Below, piece after piece: positions 33,158 to 42,039 of a DNA stretch of 50,450 nt; position 1 is the stretch's first letter; each line of letters starts with the position of its first letter. The DNA is from Phycisphaerales bacterium (lineage in GTDB: Bacteria; Planctomycetota; Phycisphaerae; UBA1845), in assembly GCA_013140575.1 (NCBI GenBank), contig JABFSN010000017.1, positions 1 to 50,450 of the forward strand. The letters run 5' to 3'. A program made the translations under genes and the position numbers. Below the pieces are notes generated by a model. The model searched no databases, had not been told where the DNA came from, and saw only the letters and a list, made by a program, of their open reading frames with translations.

Positions 33158-34535
33158 GATCATGGTCATCGCCATCCGCGAGTACCTGGCCGCGGTCAAA
33201 TCCAAGGCGTTCATTGTCACGCTGGTGCTGATGCCGGTGATGATGGCGGGCAGTTTGGTGGCGGAAAAGGCGTTGAAGGGGAACGTGGACCTGACCCCCA
33301 AACGGTTGGCCGTCGTGGATCGCACGGGGCAGTTGTTCGACGCACTAAAGGCGGCCGTCGAGAAGCGAAACACCACCGAGGTGTTCGAGGAGGACGACGA
33401 GGACGTTGCCGCCGTCGATCGGATGCGGACGCGCGAGAAGGATGGCCCGCCGGCGGCCGACGGCGAACGCCGCCAGGTGTTTCCCTATTTCGTTCTGGAG
33501 AAAGTGGACCCGGTGGAAGCCGGCGGTGACGAATTGCTGTTGACATTGTCGGATCGGGTTCGCAAGGGTGAGTTGTTCGCGTTCGCCGAAATCGAACCCG
33601 GCGTGTTGGACCCGCCGGAGTCGTCCAAGCCGCCGGCAATTCGCTATTTCTCGAACACGCCGACGTACCGATGGATGCACCGCTGGTTGAACATGGCCGT
33701 CACCGTCGCGGCGCAGGAACATCGGTTTGAGCGCTCCGGTCTGGACCCGAGAAAAGTGGCCTGGGCGCTGACCCCGACGGAGGTTGACCACCTGGGGCTG
33801 TTCGAACGCGACGCGTCCGGCCGGACGATTGTCCCGGCGAAGAAGGTGGACGAGGTGGCCAGTTTCATCGTGCCGGCGATGATGGTGTTTCTGCTGTTCA
33901 TGGTCATCATGGTGGGCGCGTCGCCGCTGATACAGAGCGTGCTGGAGGAGAAGACGCAGCGCATCGCCGAGGTCATCCTCGCGTCGGTCACGCCGTTCCA
34001 GTGGATGATGGGCAAGTTGATCGGCATGGTGGGCGTTTCGTTCACCATCGTGACCGTCTATCTGATCGGCGGGCTGATCGTGGCCGACCGCTTCGGCGTG
34101 ATGGACATGATTCCGCTGCACCTGCTGGCGTGGTTCCTGGTTTATCAGGCGGTGTCGGTGCTGATGTTTGGGGCCATGTTCGTGGCCGTCGGGGCGGCGT
34201 GTTCCGACCACCGCGAGGCCCAGAGCGCCATCATGCCGGTTATGCTGGTCATTGTGATGCCGATGATGGTGTGGATGAACGTATTGCGGGAGCCGAACAC
34301 GCTGTTCGCCACGTTGATTTCATTGTTTCCGCCGGCGACGCCGATGTTGATGCTGATCCGTCAGGCCGTCCCGCCGGGCATCCCGTTGTGGCAGCCGGTG
34401 CTGGGCATGGTGCTGGTGTTGCTGACCACGGTATTGGTGATTTTCGCGGCCAGCCGGATATTCCGTGTGGGGATATTGATGCAGGGCAAGGGCGCCGGGT
34501 TCCGGGATATGTTCCGCTGGGTGATCCGCGGGTAG
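33150..34535 (+). CDS. ABC-2 type permease (NatB-like)
   Basis: A 461-residue membrane protein. One N-terminal membrane helix (AFIVTLVLMPVMMAGSLVA) is followed by a large extracytoplasmic domain (about residues 45-240, charged, with the EEDDED stretch). About five membrane helices follow in the C-terminal half, from FIVPAMMVFLLFMVIMVGASPL to MVLVLLTTVLVIFAASRIF. A conserved cytoplasmic segment, SVLEEKTQRIAEVILASVTPFQWMMGKLIG, is the hallmark of this permease family. It forms an exporter with the ATPase of the overlapping upstream gene. Na+ efflux is one known job of NatB relatives; here it is unproven. Confidence 0.9.
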   Translation: MRKIMVIAIREYLAAVKSKAFIVTLVLMPVMMAGSLVAEKALKGNVDLTPKRLAVVDRTGQLFDALKAAVEKRNTTEVFEEDDEDVAAVDRMRTREKDGPPAADGERRQVFPYFVLEKVDPVEAGGDELLLTLSDRVRKGELFAFAEIEPGVLDPPESSKPPAIRYFSNTPTYRWMHRWLNMAVTVAAQEHRFERSGLDPRKVAWALTPTEVDHLGLFERDASGRTIVPAKKVDEVASFIVPAMMVFLLFMVIMVGASPLIQSVLEEKTQRIAEVILASVTPFQWMMGKLIGMVGVSFTIVTVYLIGGLIVADRFGVMDMIPLHLLAWFLVYQAVSVLMFGAMFVAVGAACSDHREAQSAIMPVMLVIVMPMMVWMNVLREPNTLFATLISLFPPATPMLMLIRQAVPPGIPLWQPVLGMVLVLLTTVLVIFAASRIFRVGILMQGKGAGFRDMFRWVIRG

Positions 34536-34649
34536 TGGTCCCACGCACTCGATGAGTCGGGTCGGATGCCAAGCTCGGAGCCCGCCAGGCGAGTGGCGGT
34601 CCGCACGGAACCGACATCCGAAAAAAGAGCGTACGCGAGCCGGCTTTCC

Positions 34650-34677
34650 TTCGGCCCCGGACTTGCGTCCGGGGTTC
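34650..34677 (-). repeat. 28-bp palindromic repeat, intergenic copy
   Basis: Exact reverse complement of 3875-3902: GTCCGGGG and CCCCGGAC arms around TTGC as read on the plus strand. It lies 114 bases after the permease gene. Confidence 0.85.
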
Positions 34678-34762
34678 GGAAGCTGGTGCCGTGAATCGAA
34701 AACTCATCCAGGTTCGGGCACGAAATTGTGCGCAGGGAGGGTGAACTGTGCGAGGAGGTTTC

Positions 34763-35602
34763 ATGGTGGTGACGGACACGGGTCGTTGGATCATCGCGGT
34801 TTCGATCACGCTATTGGCGACGGCGGCCGTCGGGCCGGTGTGCCTCGGTCAGGAGCTTCCGACGGGCGAACAGGTGATGGACCGCTATGTGGAGGCCATG
34901 GGCGGCGCGGAAGCCCTGGGCAAGATCACCAATCTGGTGCAGGAGGGTAATTTCGAGAATCAACCGCAGATCAAGATCGAAATGTACTCGGCCCCGCCGC
35001 ACGACACCTACTGGCGGATCGCGTCGGACAAAGGCGCCTTCGAGAAGGGCACGTACGCGGACGTCGCCTGGATCATGCGGGCGGACAAGATTGAAATTCT
35101 TAATGGAACCAGCAGCGAACAGGAGTTGTTCGACTGCTATTTCCACATGCCCCTGAAATGGCGAACCATGCTGAAATCGGTGAAGACCGTCGAACTCGTC
35201 GATTTTCAGGGCGAGCCCTGCCACAAGCTGGCGGTGACGCCGCAGGTGGGAAGTGACGAAGTGTGGCACGTTTCGAAGGCGACGGGTCTGCGCCTGGCCA
35301 CCACACGGACCGGGCCGGCCGGCGATCTGACCCTTGTCTCCACCGATTATCGCGACGTCGACGGCATCAAACGCCCGTTCAAGCTGATTCCCATGGCCAA
35401 CGGCGTTCCCAATGCCGCCATGGTGTTCAGCTCCATCCGGCAGAATGTCGAGCTTCCGAAAGACCGATTCGTCCCGCCGCCGCGGGTCAAGGCCATGATC
35501 GACCACGCCGCGGCACAGAACAGCAAGCCGCCCGACGAAGGCGAATACGAGCCGGAACCGGAGGACGAGACGCAAACGCCCGAACCGCAACCCCCCAAAT
35601 AA
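34763..35602 (+). CDS. Exported LolA-like protein (outer-membrane lipoprotein-sorting fold)
   Basis: A 279-residue secreted protein. Two starts are possible: GTG 34748 after GGGAGGG, or ATG 34763 after GAGGAGG with five-base spacing; the latter is preferred because it gives a compact signal peptide (cleavage near CLG-QE). The mature part starts LPTGEQVMDRYVEAMGGAEALGKI, the usual opening of LolA/DUF4292-like domains in planctomycetes and Acidobacteria, then strands typical of a lipid-binding half-barrel (YWRIASDKGAF, WHVSKATGLRLATTR, VSTDYRDVDGIKRPFKL). The acidic Pro/Glu tail is low-complexity. A periplasmic carrier of lipids or lipoproteins is the likeliest role. The gene stands alone. Confidence 0.65.
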   Translation: MVVTDTGRWIIAVSITLLATAAVGPVCLGQELPTGEQVMDRYVEAMGGAEALGKITNLVQEGNFENQPQIKIEMYSAPPHDTYWRIASDKGAFEKGTYADVAWIMRADKIEILNGTSSEQELFDCYFHMPLKWRTMLKSVKTVELVDFQGEPCHKLAVTPQVGSDEVWHVSKATGLRLATTRTGPAGDLTLVSTDYRDVDGIKRPFKLIPMANGVPNAAMVFSSIRQNVELPKDRFVPPPRVKAMIDHAAAQNSKPPDEGEYEPEPEDETQTPEPQPPK

Positions 35603-35737
35603 ACCGCACCGAGGGGATCGCCGAACGCTTCGCCGCACGCGCGACAGATCGTGGCGCCGGGGACGGGTTGGGGCACGGGCTTCCTGCCAGTGGAGTCATG
35701 GGTGGGGCGCCCACGCCACGATTCCCGCCGAAACTTG

Positions 35738-36592
35738 TTACGGCGTTGCGTTTCGGATGGCGTGGGCCATACGTACCGCCTCGACCGTCGCGGCCACGTC
35801 GTGCGCCCGGATGACGTGGATGCCCGCCAGCGTGGCCGCGACGGCGCACGCCAGCGAGCCCATCAGGCGTCGGCTGGGATCGTCCTGCTTCAGCACGGCG
35901 CCGATGAACGACTTGCGCGACGCGCCCACCACGACCGGCAGGCCGAGTTCGACGAACGCGTCCAGCCGCCGCATCAACGTCAGGTTTTGTTCGACGGTCT
36001 TGCCGAACCCGATCCCGGGGTCGATGGCGATGCGATCCCGCGCCACGCCGCGAGATTCGGCGAACGCCGCGCGTTCCTCCAGAAACGCCATGATCTCGCC
36101 GACGACATCGTCGTACATGAGGTTTCGCGGGTCGCGTTGCATGGTCGTCGGCGCGCCGCGCATGTGCATCAGAATGACGGCCGCGCCGGTTTCATGCACC
36201 ACGTGCACCATCCCCGGATCGTCGCGCAGCGCCGACACGTCGTTGATGATGTCCGCCCCCAACCGGGTCGCCTCGCGGGCCACGTCGGCCGACCGCGTGT
36301 CGATGGAAATGGAAACATCGGAATGCGCCGCCCGGATGTCCGGGAGTACGTCGCGGATGCGGCGGATCTGCTCGTCGGCCGGTACCGCCTGTGCCCCGGG
36401 CCGAGTGGATTCCGGGCCCACGTCGATGATCGCCGCCCCCTCCGCGACCATTTCCCCGGCCCGCCGAACGGCGACCGCGGCATCGACGAATGAACCGCCG
36501 TCCGAAAACGAATCGGGCGTCACGTTCAGGACGCCCATGACCACGGGGCGGTTAGCCCGACCCACCAAATCCCACCATGATCGGCGTCGCAT
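35738..36592 (-). CDS. folP: Dihydropteroate synthase
   Basis: A 284-residue enzyme of folate synthesis: it condenses p-aminobenzoate with 6-hydroxymethyl-dihydropterin pyrophosphate. It has the motifs in order: MGVLNVTPDSFSDGG (residues 19-33), DVGPESTRPG, SIDTRSADVA, INDVSAL, LMHMRG and VVGASRKSFIG. The start at 36592 has GGGAG just upstream. In the second motif Pro replaces the usual Gly of GGESTRPG; the Glu-Ser-Thr-Arg-Pro core is intact, so activity is expected. It is divergent from a protease-like gene and lies on the same strand as ftsH, a neighbour of folP in many bacteria. Confidence 0.95.
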   Translation of the reverse strand: MRRRSWWDLVGRANRPVVMGVLNVTPDSFSDGGSFVDAAVAVRRAGEMVAEGAAIIDVGPESTRPGAQAVPADEQIRRIRDVLPDIRAAHSDVSISIDTRSADVAREATRLGADIINDVSALRDDPGMVHVVHETGAAVILMHMRGAPTTMQRDPRNLMYDDVVGEIMAFLEERAAFAESRGVARDRIAIDPGIGFGKTVEQNLTLMRRLDAFVELGLPVVVGASRKSFIGAVLKQDDPSRRLMGSLACAVAATLAGIHVIRAHDVAATVEAVRMAHAIRNATP

Positions 36593-36693
36593 GGTCTCCC
36601 ATTGTCACGTGGTCGCAGCAACGAGACCAGCGCGTTGGGACATTTGATCGCCGATTTCCGTCGGCCCGTGGGGGCGAATTGAAGGCGGCAAGT

Positions 36694-36722
36694 TTGGAGT
36701 AATGCACCGATTCGCATAGAAT
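36694..36722 (+). promoter_or_regulatory. Predicted promoter of the retropepsin-like gene
   Basis: TTGGAG (36694-36699), 17 bases, TAGAAT (36717-36722); leader about 18 bases. Confidence 0.45.
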
Positions 36723-36746
36723 GCGGTGCCACACAGGGGAACCCGA

Positions 36747-37181
36747 ATGTCATTCGTGGAGCGCACCGTGGGTGAAATCCGTGTGAAAGTGCGTCTGACC
36801 AACGCCGTCGACGAAGCCATGGCCCGCCGCGGCCGACTGGAAACCGATCAAATACGCACCTACGAGGCCGATGCCATGGTCGATACCGGGGCCGTTCGAT
36901 CGGTTATTCCGGTGCACGTGCTGCAGAAGCTCGGAATCGAGGAACGCGGTCAACGGGTGGCCGAATACGCCGACGGCCGGAAGGACTCCGTCGGCGTCAC
37001 CGAACCGATCATTTTTGAATTACTGGGCCGTGACACGATGGAAGAAGCACTTGTATTGGGTGATGAAGTCCTGATCGGCCAGACCGTTCTGGAGAAGCTC
37101 GACTTGCTGGCCGACTGTCAAGGCCGGCGACTGATCCCCAACCCCGCGCATCCCGATCAGCCCGTGACCAAGGTGAAGTAG
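36747..37181 (+). CDS. Retropepsin-like (clan AA) aspartic protease family protein
   Basis: A 144-residue protein; AGGGGA precedes the ATG at 36747. It contains the clan AA catalytic motif as VDTGAVRSVIP (Asp about residue 46) on a strand after a hydrophobic segment, and the later LLGRDTMEEALVLGDEVLIGQTVLEKLDLL, in which IGQTVLEKLDL matches the family's second structural motif. Such single-domain proteins would act as dimers, like retroviral proteases. Their bacterial substrates are mostly unknown. No signal peptide, so cytosolic. It is inserted, on the opposite strand, between ftsH and folP, possibly an accessory of unknown function. Confidence 0.75.
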   Translation: MSFVERTVGEIRVKVRLTNAVDEAMARRGRLETDQIRTYEADAMVDTGAVRSVIPVHVLQKLGIEERGQRVAEYADGRKDSVGVTEPIIFELLGRDTMEEALVLGDEVLIGQTVLEKLDLLADCQGRRLIPNPAHPDQPVTKVK

Positions 37182-37211
37182 TCGTGACCGCCACGCGGTA
37201 GGTCGGAACCG

Positions 37212-39227
37212 TTATCCCGGCTGCGGGACGGCGCCGCCGCCGCCGAGGTTGAGGTCGGGCGTTGCGTCGGCCTTAACCGGGCGGGCCTTGCCCACGTCCG
37301 TGGGCATCGAATCGTCCAGCAGATCGGTGACCGTCGGCCGGTCCAGCGATTCGCCGCGGATGAGCGCGTTCACCTCGTCGCCGCTCAACGTCTCGTACTG
37401 AATCAGCGCCTGGGCGATGACCTCGCCCTTGTCCTTGTACTTGAGCATGATTGCCTTGGTCTCGGCGTACGCCTCGTCGAGCAGACGGCGCACTTCCGAA
37501 TCGATTCGCGCGGCCGTCTCCTCCGAAAAATGACGGCTGCCCATCTCGAACGGTCCCGCCTCGTCGTCGCAGAACATGAACCCGATTTTTTCGCTCATGC
37601 CCCAGCGCATCACCATGCTGCGGACGATCTCCGTCGCCTGTTGGATGTCGGTCGCGGCCCCGCTGCTGGCCTCACCGCAGTAAATCTCCTCTGCCAATCG
37701 CCCGCCCAGCGTGACTTTCAGCGTCGCCTTCAGATACGCCGAGCTGTACACCAGCCGGTCGCGCTCCGGCAGCGAAAACGTCGCCCCGCCCATCGGACCG
37801 CGCGGGATGATGCTCACTTTGTGGATCGGGTCGGCGTGCTTTTCCAACGCCTGGATCAACGCGTGACCGGCCTCGTGATACGCCACGATCAACTGGTCGC
37901 GCTCGTCGATCGACCGGCTCTTGTGCGCCCGGCCCCACCGCACCTTGTCCCGCGCTTCTTCCAGATCGTCCTGCTCGACGAATTCCTTGTTCGCCATCGT
38001 CGCGATCAACGCGGCCTCGTTGATGATTGCGGCCAGGTCCGCCCCGCTAAACATCGGCGTGCCGCGGGCCACGCGGCGCATGTCCACCGTCGGACCCATC
38101 TTGATCTTCCGCGCGTGCACCTTCAGGATTTCGTATCGCCCCTGCAGATCGGGGTTCGGAACGTTCACCTGCCGGTCAAAACGCCCCGGACGGATCAACG
38201 CGGGATCGAGCACGTCCACCCGGTTGGTGGCCGCGATGACAATCACCTGGTCCGATGTGTCGAACCCGTCCATCTCCACCAGAATGGCATTCAACGTCTG
38301 CTCGCGTTCGTCGTGCCCGCCGCCGCCGAAATTCGCCCCGCGGCGCCGCCCCACCGCGTCGATCTCATCGAGGAAGATGATGCACGGCGAGTTCTCCTTG
38401 GCCTGCTTGAACAGGTCCCGCACCCGCGACGCCCCCACGCCGACGAACATCTCCACGAAATCCGACCCGCTGATCGAAAAGAACGGCACGTCGGCCTCGC
38501 CCGCGATGGCCTTGGCCAGCAGCGTCTTCCCGCAGCCCGGCGAACCCACCAGCAGCACGCCCCGTGGAATCCGCCCGCCCAGCCGCTGAAACTTCTTGGG
38601 GTTCTTCAGAAACTCGACGATCTCCGACACTTCCTCCTTGGCTTCGGCGATGCCGGCCACGTCGGTGAAGCGGACGGCCGTATGCTCCTTGCTGGTGATG
38701 CGATGCCGCGACCGGCCGAAACTGCCGAACATCCCCGGTCCGCCGCCCGCGTTGCGGAACTGACGGATCACCACGAACCAGATGAACGCGAAAATCAGAA
38801 GCCATGGCAACAGCGCGACGAGCGCCGCGACCCACAGGCTTTCCTGTTTCGACTCAATCTCCGCGTCGGGCAGCTTCTTGTGCAACGTATCGATGAAATC
38901 GTAGGTCACCATTTCCTTGGGAATCATGACCTCGAACGCCCCGTCCGCGCCCGGCTTTTCGCCCTGCCCCGGTTTCAACGTGCCCTGGATCAACCGTTCG
39001 CGAATGGCGACTTTTTCGACGTCGCCGTTTTCGACGTGCAGCAGAAACTCGCTGATGGTGATCTTGCGCCGCTGCTCCCCCTGGTTCAGCAGCACCACCA
39101 GCATGATCGCCAGTCCGACGATGATCAGCCAACTGGTGACGCCGCGGGACATCTTCGGTCCCGCCTGCTCACCACCCGGCCGCGGCGGCGTGGGCTTCTC
39201 CGGCTTTTGAACTTCGTTACCGGCCAT
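37212..39227 (-). CDS. ftsH: ATP-dependent zinc metalloprotease FtsH
   Basis: A 671-residue membrane-bound AAA+ protease. Two membrane helices (about 33-47 and 132-154) flank a periplasmic domain of about 85 residues. The ATPase domain has Walker A GSPGCGKT (228-235), Walker B IIFLDEID (283-290), the pore motif [11 protein letters not shown] and the second region of homology [20 protein letters not shown] (335-354). The zinc site HEAGH (451-455) starts the peptidase domain. It degrades unfolded membrane proteins and regulatory proteins. The C-terminal tail, rich in Gly and Pro, is not conserved. The N-terminus carries a Pro-rich extension before the first helix. Promoter predicted at 39299-39327. 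Confidence 0.97.
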   Translation of the reverse strand: MAGNEVQKPEKPTPPRPGGEQAGPKMSRGVTSWLIIVGLAIMLVVLLNQGEQRRKITISEFLLHVENGDVEKVAIRERLIQGTLKPGQGEKPGADGAFEVMIPKEMVTYDFIDTLHKKLPDAEIESKQESLWVAALVALLPWLLIFAFIWFVVIRQFRNAGGGPGMFGSFGRSRHRITSKEHTAVRFTDVAGIAEAKEEVSEIVEFLKNPKKFQRLGGRIPRGVLLVGSPGCGKTLLAKAIAGEADVPFFSISGSDFVEMFVGVGASRVRDLFKQAKENSPCIIFLDEIDAVGRRRGANFGGGGHDEREQTLNAILVEMDGFDTSDQVIVIAATNRVDVLDPALIRPGRFDRQVNVPNPDLQGRYEILKVHARKIKMGPTVDMRRVARGTPMFSGADLAAIINEAALIATMANKEFVEQDDLEEARDKVRWGRAHKSRSIDERDQLIVAYHEAGHALIQALEKHADPIHKVSIIPRGPMGGATFSLPERDRLVYSSAYLKATLKVTLGGRLAEEIYCGEASSGAATDIQQATEIVRSMVMRWGMSEKIGFMFCDDEAGPFEMGSRHFSEETAARIDSEVRRLLDEAYAETKAIMLKYKDKGEVIAQALIQYETLSGDEVNALIRGESLDRPTVTDLLDDSMPTDVGKARPVKADATPDLNLGGGGAVPQPG

Positions 39228-39298
39228 GCCTCATCGCTCCAGCGCCCGCACCCATGAACCCATGAACCCCGGTTTGCCGCCCTAACCGTTAACCACCC

Positions 39299-39327
39299 AT
39301 CATACACCAATCGGGCGGATCGGTGAA
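39299..39327 (-). promoter_or_regulatory. Predicted promoter of ftsH
   Basis: On the minus strand TTCACC (39327-39322), 17 bases, TATGAT (39304-39299); leader about 65 bases. Confidence 0.5.
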
Positions 39328-39417
39328 TGGATCGAACCCTAAACCGCCGGATCAACCGCCGAATTAACGGCCTGGACAGGGGGGCCGCGCCTCCTGCCCC
39401 GATAAATCGTAGGATAT

Positions 39418-39912
39418 CTACCAGCCGCTTTCCATCGACGCGACGATTTGTTCCGCCAGACCGTCCAGCCCGCGAACGGTGGCCGTGTCGAACGATTCTC
39501 CCACGGGGGGTATATAGGACGTGGTGTAGACTTGTCGGGGCATGTCCTGAATCTCGCCGGTTTTGAGGTTCTTCCAGCGCCAATTGACCACCACCGTTGA
39601 TGCCAGCTCCCGCGGGCGATCGGTCTCGAAATCGGTCCCCAGCGTGCGTTGATCGACCCGCACGATTTCACCGGACAATACGCTGTCGGCCCGCTCCCGG
39701 GTCGCGATGCGATAGGGCGTGTCCATCTCGATGCGTTTGGCCAGCGACTCGGTCAGCTTGAATTCCAGTTCCCTGCGGAATTCCTTCGAATCGAACATCT
39801 CCACGTGAACCGACTGAATGTCCCGGCGAAACGGCCGCTCCGTCGAATATCCGCAACCGGTGTTCACAACGGCGGCCGGAAGGGCAACGGCGATTAGGCT
39901 CCACCGCACCAT
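39418..39912 (-). CDS. lptE: LPS-assembly lipoprotein LptE
   Basis: A 164-residue lipoprotein with a signal ending in the lipobox-like VNTGCGY, where the CGY after the lipid site is typical of LptE in non-proteobacteria. The mature part has the LptE pattern: SVHVEMFDSKEFRRELEFKLTESLAKRIEMDTPYRI, then strands such as ADSVLSGEIVRVDQRTLG, and a late helix GLDGLAEQIVASMESGW. LptE plugs the LptD translocon in the outer membrane for LPS export. The start (ATG 39912) is chosen by the signal; there is no strong ribosome-binding site. It lies downstream of a BamD-like gene on the same strand, 232 bases away. Confidence 0.8.
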   Translation of the reverse strand: MVRWSLIAVALPAAVVNTGCGYSTERPFRRDIQSVHVEMFDSKEFRRELEFKLTESLAKRIEMDTPYRIATRERADSVLSGEIVRVDQRTLGTDFETDRPRELASTVVVNWRWKNLKTGEIQDMPRQVYTTSYIPPVGESFDTATVRGLDGLAEQIVASMESGW

Positions 39913-39944
39913 CACGGCGCGAGCCCCAGACACCGCGCCTCGTA

Positions 39945-39992
39945 GGGTGGGCACTACCCACCTCTTCCATCGTAGGGCGGGTTTCACCCGCC
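39945..39992 (+). repeat. Two hairpin repeats of the GTAGGGNGGG type
   Basis: GGTGGG-CACTA-CCCACC (39946-39962) and GGCGGGT-TTC-ACCCGCC (39976-39992), each preceded by CGTAGGG. Related hairpins are at 46874-46890 and 49867-49883. Confidence 0.8.
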
Positions 39993-40144
39993 GCCGACCG
40001 GCACTTCGTGCAGGCGCTGCCGATGATTTTCCGAGCCGCGACCGTAAGGGAGCGGTCTTCGCTTCATGGGCGAGCCGTGCCGCGGGCGCAATCACGGGGT
40101 CCAGCCAACCCCATGTGTCACGCGATGACACCCTGATAGGCACC

Positions 40145-41236
40145 CTACTTCCCATCAACGCCTTCTTCTTTTCCCGGAAACTGCCGCGCCGGTTCCTGCA
40201 ATTCCGGTCGACCTTCCGGCAACGTCGGCGGCTGATCGGGCGCAAGGGTCGGCGGTAACGCCGCGATCGCCCCCTCCGAGCGCCGTGCCGCCACCGTCTC
40301 CGGCCAATGCGTCAACACCGATTGATAATAGAACGCCGCCGCCTTCAGATGCCCCGTGCGCTGGTAATAATCGCCGACCTCAAATTCCTTGCTCGCCCGC
40401 TTCTCGCGAATGTCCTGCAACTGCAGCGACACGCCCTCCTGCTCGGCCACCCCGGGATACTCCGAAACGTACTGCCGAAAACGCTCCTCGGCCTCCACCA
40501 GCGGCGCGTCGTCGAACAATATGCCGTTGAAACTTGCCACGGCCGAATCCGCCGCCCGCCGCATCGAATACTGCCGGTAGCGGCTCGCCGGGAAATCCTG
40601 CAACACCCGCGCGTATTCCAGTTCCGCCAGCGAAAAATCGCCGCGACCGTAGTAGTAGTCGCCCTTGGTCTTGACCGCCAACTCGGCCAGCGGATCCTTC
40701 GTGTATTCCGTCGAAATGCGATCCAGCACGTCCAGCGCCCAGTCATCGGCCCGCAGCAACGGAATCCCCCACACCTTCCGCCGCACGCCGCTCAAAAACA
40801 CTTCGGCGACATTGAATATCTCGACCAGCGCCTCCCGCGCCGTCGCGATACCCGGATAATCCTCGATAATCTGATCCAACAGCTGCCCGGCCACGTAATA
40901 ATCACGCAGCGCCTTGTCGATCTGCGCGCTCAGCAACAACGCATCGGGGTACAGGTCGCTCGATTCGCCGTATTGCTTGTGCCAGCGGCGCATCGCCCCA
41001 CGGGCGTTCCGATGTTTGCCATCGGTGAACATCGACCGGGCAACGGCCAGATCGCCCTCGGCCGTCCCGGGCGCCGCCGCCGGAATTTCCACCCACGCGC
41101 CGTGGTCGGCATCGAACCGCAGCCGTTCCGCCCGCGCGGTGCTCGGCGGATTCGCGACCGCGACGGCGCAAACCGTCATGCCCGCCAACCCCGCGATCCA
41201 TCGCGACGCCGCCCTCCACACGCCGGCTTTCATCAT
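40145..41236 (-). CDS. BamD-like TPR protein (outer-membrane protein assembly)
   Basis: A 363-residue exported protein. Starting at the paired ATGs of 41236/41233 it has a signal peptide ending near AVAVANP; no lipobox, unlike classical BamD. The body is a series of TPR-like helical pairs of the YfiO/BamD type: AVARSMFTDGKHRNARGAM, YVAGQLLDQIIEDYPGIA, ELAVKTKGDYYYGRGDFSLAELEYARVLQDFPASRYR, AEERFRQYVSEYPGV, VGDYYQRTGHLKAAAFYYQSVLTHWP. The acidic Pro-rich tail varies. Its likely role is assembly of beta-barrel proteins as part of a BAM complex; a general TPR scaffold is the alternative. lptE follows, grouping outer-membrane assembly genes. Promoter predicted at 41331-41360. Confidence 0.7.
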   Translation of the reverse strand: MMKAGVWRAASRWIAGLAGMTVCAVAVANPPSTARAERLRFDADHGAWVEIPAAAPGTAEGDLAVARSMFTDGKHRNARGAMRRWHKQYGESSDLYPDALLLSAQIDKALRDYYVAGQLLDQIIEDYPGIATAREALVEIFNVAEVFLSGVRRKVWGIPLLRADDWALDVLDRISTEYTKDPLAELAVKTKGDYYYGRGDFSLAELEYARVLQDFPASRYRQYSMRRAADSAVASFNGILFDDAPLVEAEERFRQYVSEYPGVAEQEGVSLQLQDIREKRASKEFEVGDYYQRTGHLKAAAFYYQSVLTHWPETVAARRSEGAIAALPPTLAPDQPPTLPEGRPELQEPARQFPGKEEGVDGK

Positions 41237-41330
41237 CGTCGGAACCGCATCCCGTTGATCGCCGCCGACCTCCCCCGCGCCGGGGTTGAATCGGCGATCC
41301 GTGTTTGCGACGCGCCACAACCGGCCGCGG

Positions 41331-41360
41331 ATTGTACATGCCCGTCGCGCCGATTGGCAA
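41331..41360 (-). promoter_or_regulatory. Predicted promoter of the BamD-like gene
   Basis: On the minus strand TTGCCA (41360-41355), 18 bases, TACAAT (41336-41331): five of six matches in each box. Confidence 0.55.
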
Positions 41361-41475
41361 GTTCCGCGTCCATTGTCCCTCGGCGGACACGCCGATTGCG
41401 TAACACCGTGGATGGATTATCGTGTGTGCGGAGCCGCAGCCCGAGCTGTGTGGCGTTCTCATCGTTAGGCCGGGG

Positions 41476-42039
41476 ATGGGCGAAATGACCGATCCATTAG
41501 GCCAATCACTGTTACGCCTTGCCCGCAACGCCGTCATCGACGAACTGAATCGCCTTCCGCATCACGCCTCCTTCGACATTTCCGGCGGTTCGCCCCCGAC
41601 GCCGGCCGAATGTGCCGGGGCGTTCGTGACCCTTCACCATCGCGATCGGCTCCGCGGCTGCATGGGCACGTTTCAGCCGGAACACACGCTGGCCGACACC
41701 GTCTACCGCGTCGCCCGGCTCGCATGCCGCGACCCGCGTTTCGTCCGCGATCCCGTCCGCGCCGATGAACTCGCCGACCTGACCATCGAGGTGTCCGTGC
41801 TGTCACCGCTTCAGCCGGCCGAACATCCCGAACGGCTCGAAATCGGCAAGCACGGCATCGTCGTCCGACGCGGCGACGCGTCCGGCTGTTTCCTTCCGAA
41901 AGTGGCCGTCGAACGCGGTTGGTCCGCCGAGGAGTTCCTGAATCAATGCTGCACCATGAAAGCCGGTCTGAACCCCGCCGCGTGGAAACAGCCGGGCACG
42001 ACCGTGTCCTGGTTCACCGCGGAGACGTATTCGGAATAA
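41476..42039 (+). CDS. AMMECR1-domain protein (AmmeMemoRadiSam system A type)
   Basis: A 187-residue protein covering the AMMECR1 fold: LARNAVIDELN near the start, then AFVTLHHRDRLRGCMGTFQPEHTL, which contains the family's signature LRGC(M/I)G, later LTIEVSVLSPLQPAE, GKHGIVVRRG and FLPKVAVERGW. In prokaryotes it is often found with a Memo-like protein and a radical SAM enzyme and is assumed to act in an uncharacterised modification; neither partner is here. The start is ATG 41476, with ATG 41485 as alternative. Its TAA overlaps the start of the VOC gene by one base (TAATG), so the two are co-translated. Confidence 0.85.
   Translation: MGEMTDPLGQSLLRLARNAVIDELNRLPHHASFDISGGSPPTPAECAGAFVTLHHRDRLRGCMGTFQPEHTLADTVYRVARLACRDPRFVRDPVRADELADLTIEVSVLSPLQPAEHPERLEIGKHGIVVRRGDASGCFLPKVAVERGWSAEEFLNQCCTMKAGLNPAAWKQPGTTVSWFTAETYSE

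Noticed and set aside
37530-39257. 575-codon open frame opposite ftsH
   Set aside because: Shadow of a certain gene; His/Arg/Pro-rich composition with no domain.
40246-41488. Plus-strand frame opposite the BamD-like gene
   Set aside because: Arg/His/Pro-rich shadow; the minus strand has a signal peptide and TPR repeats.
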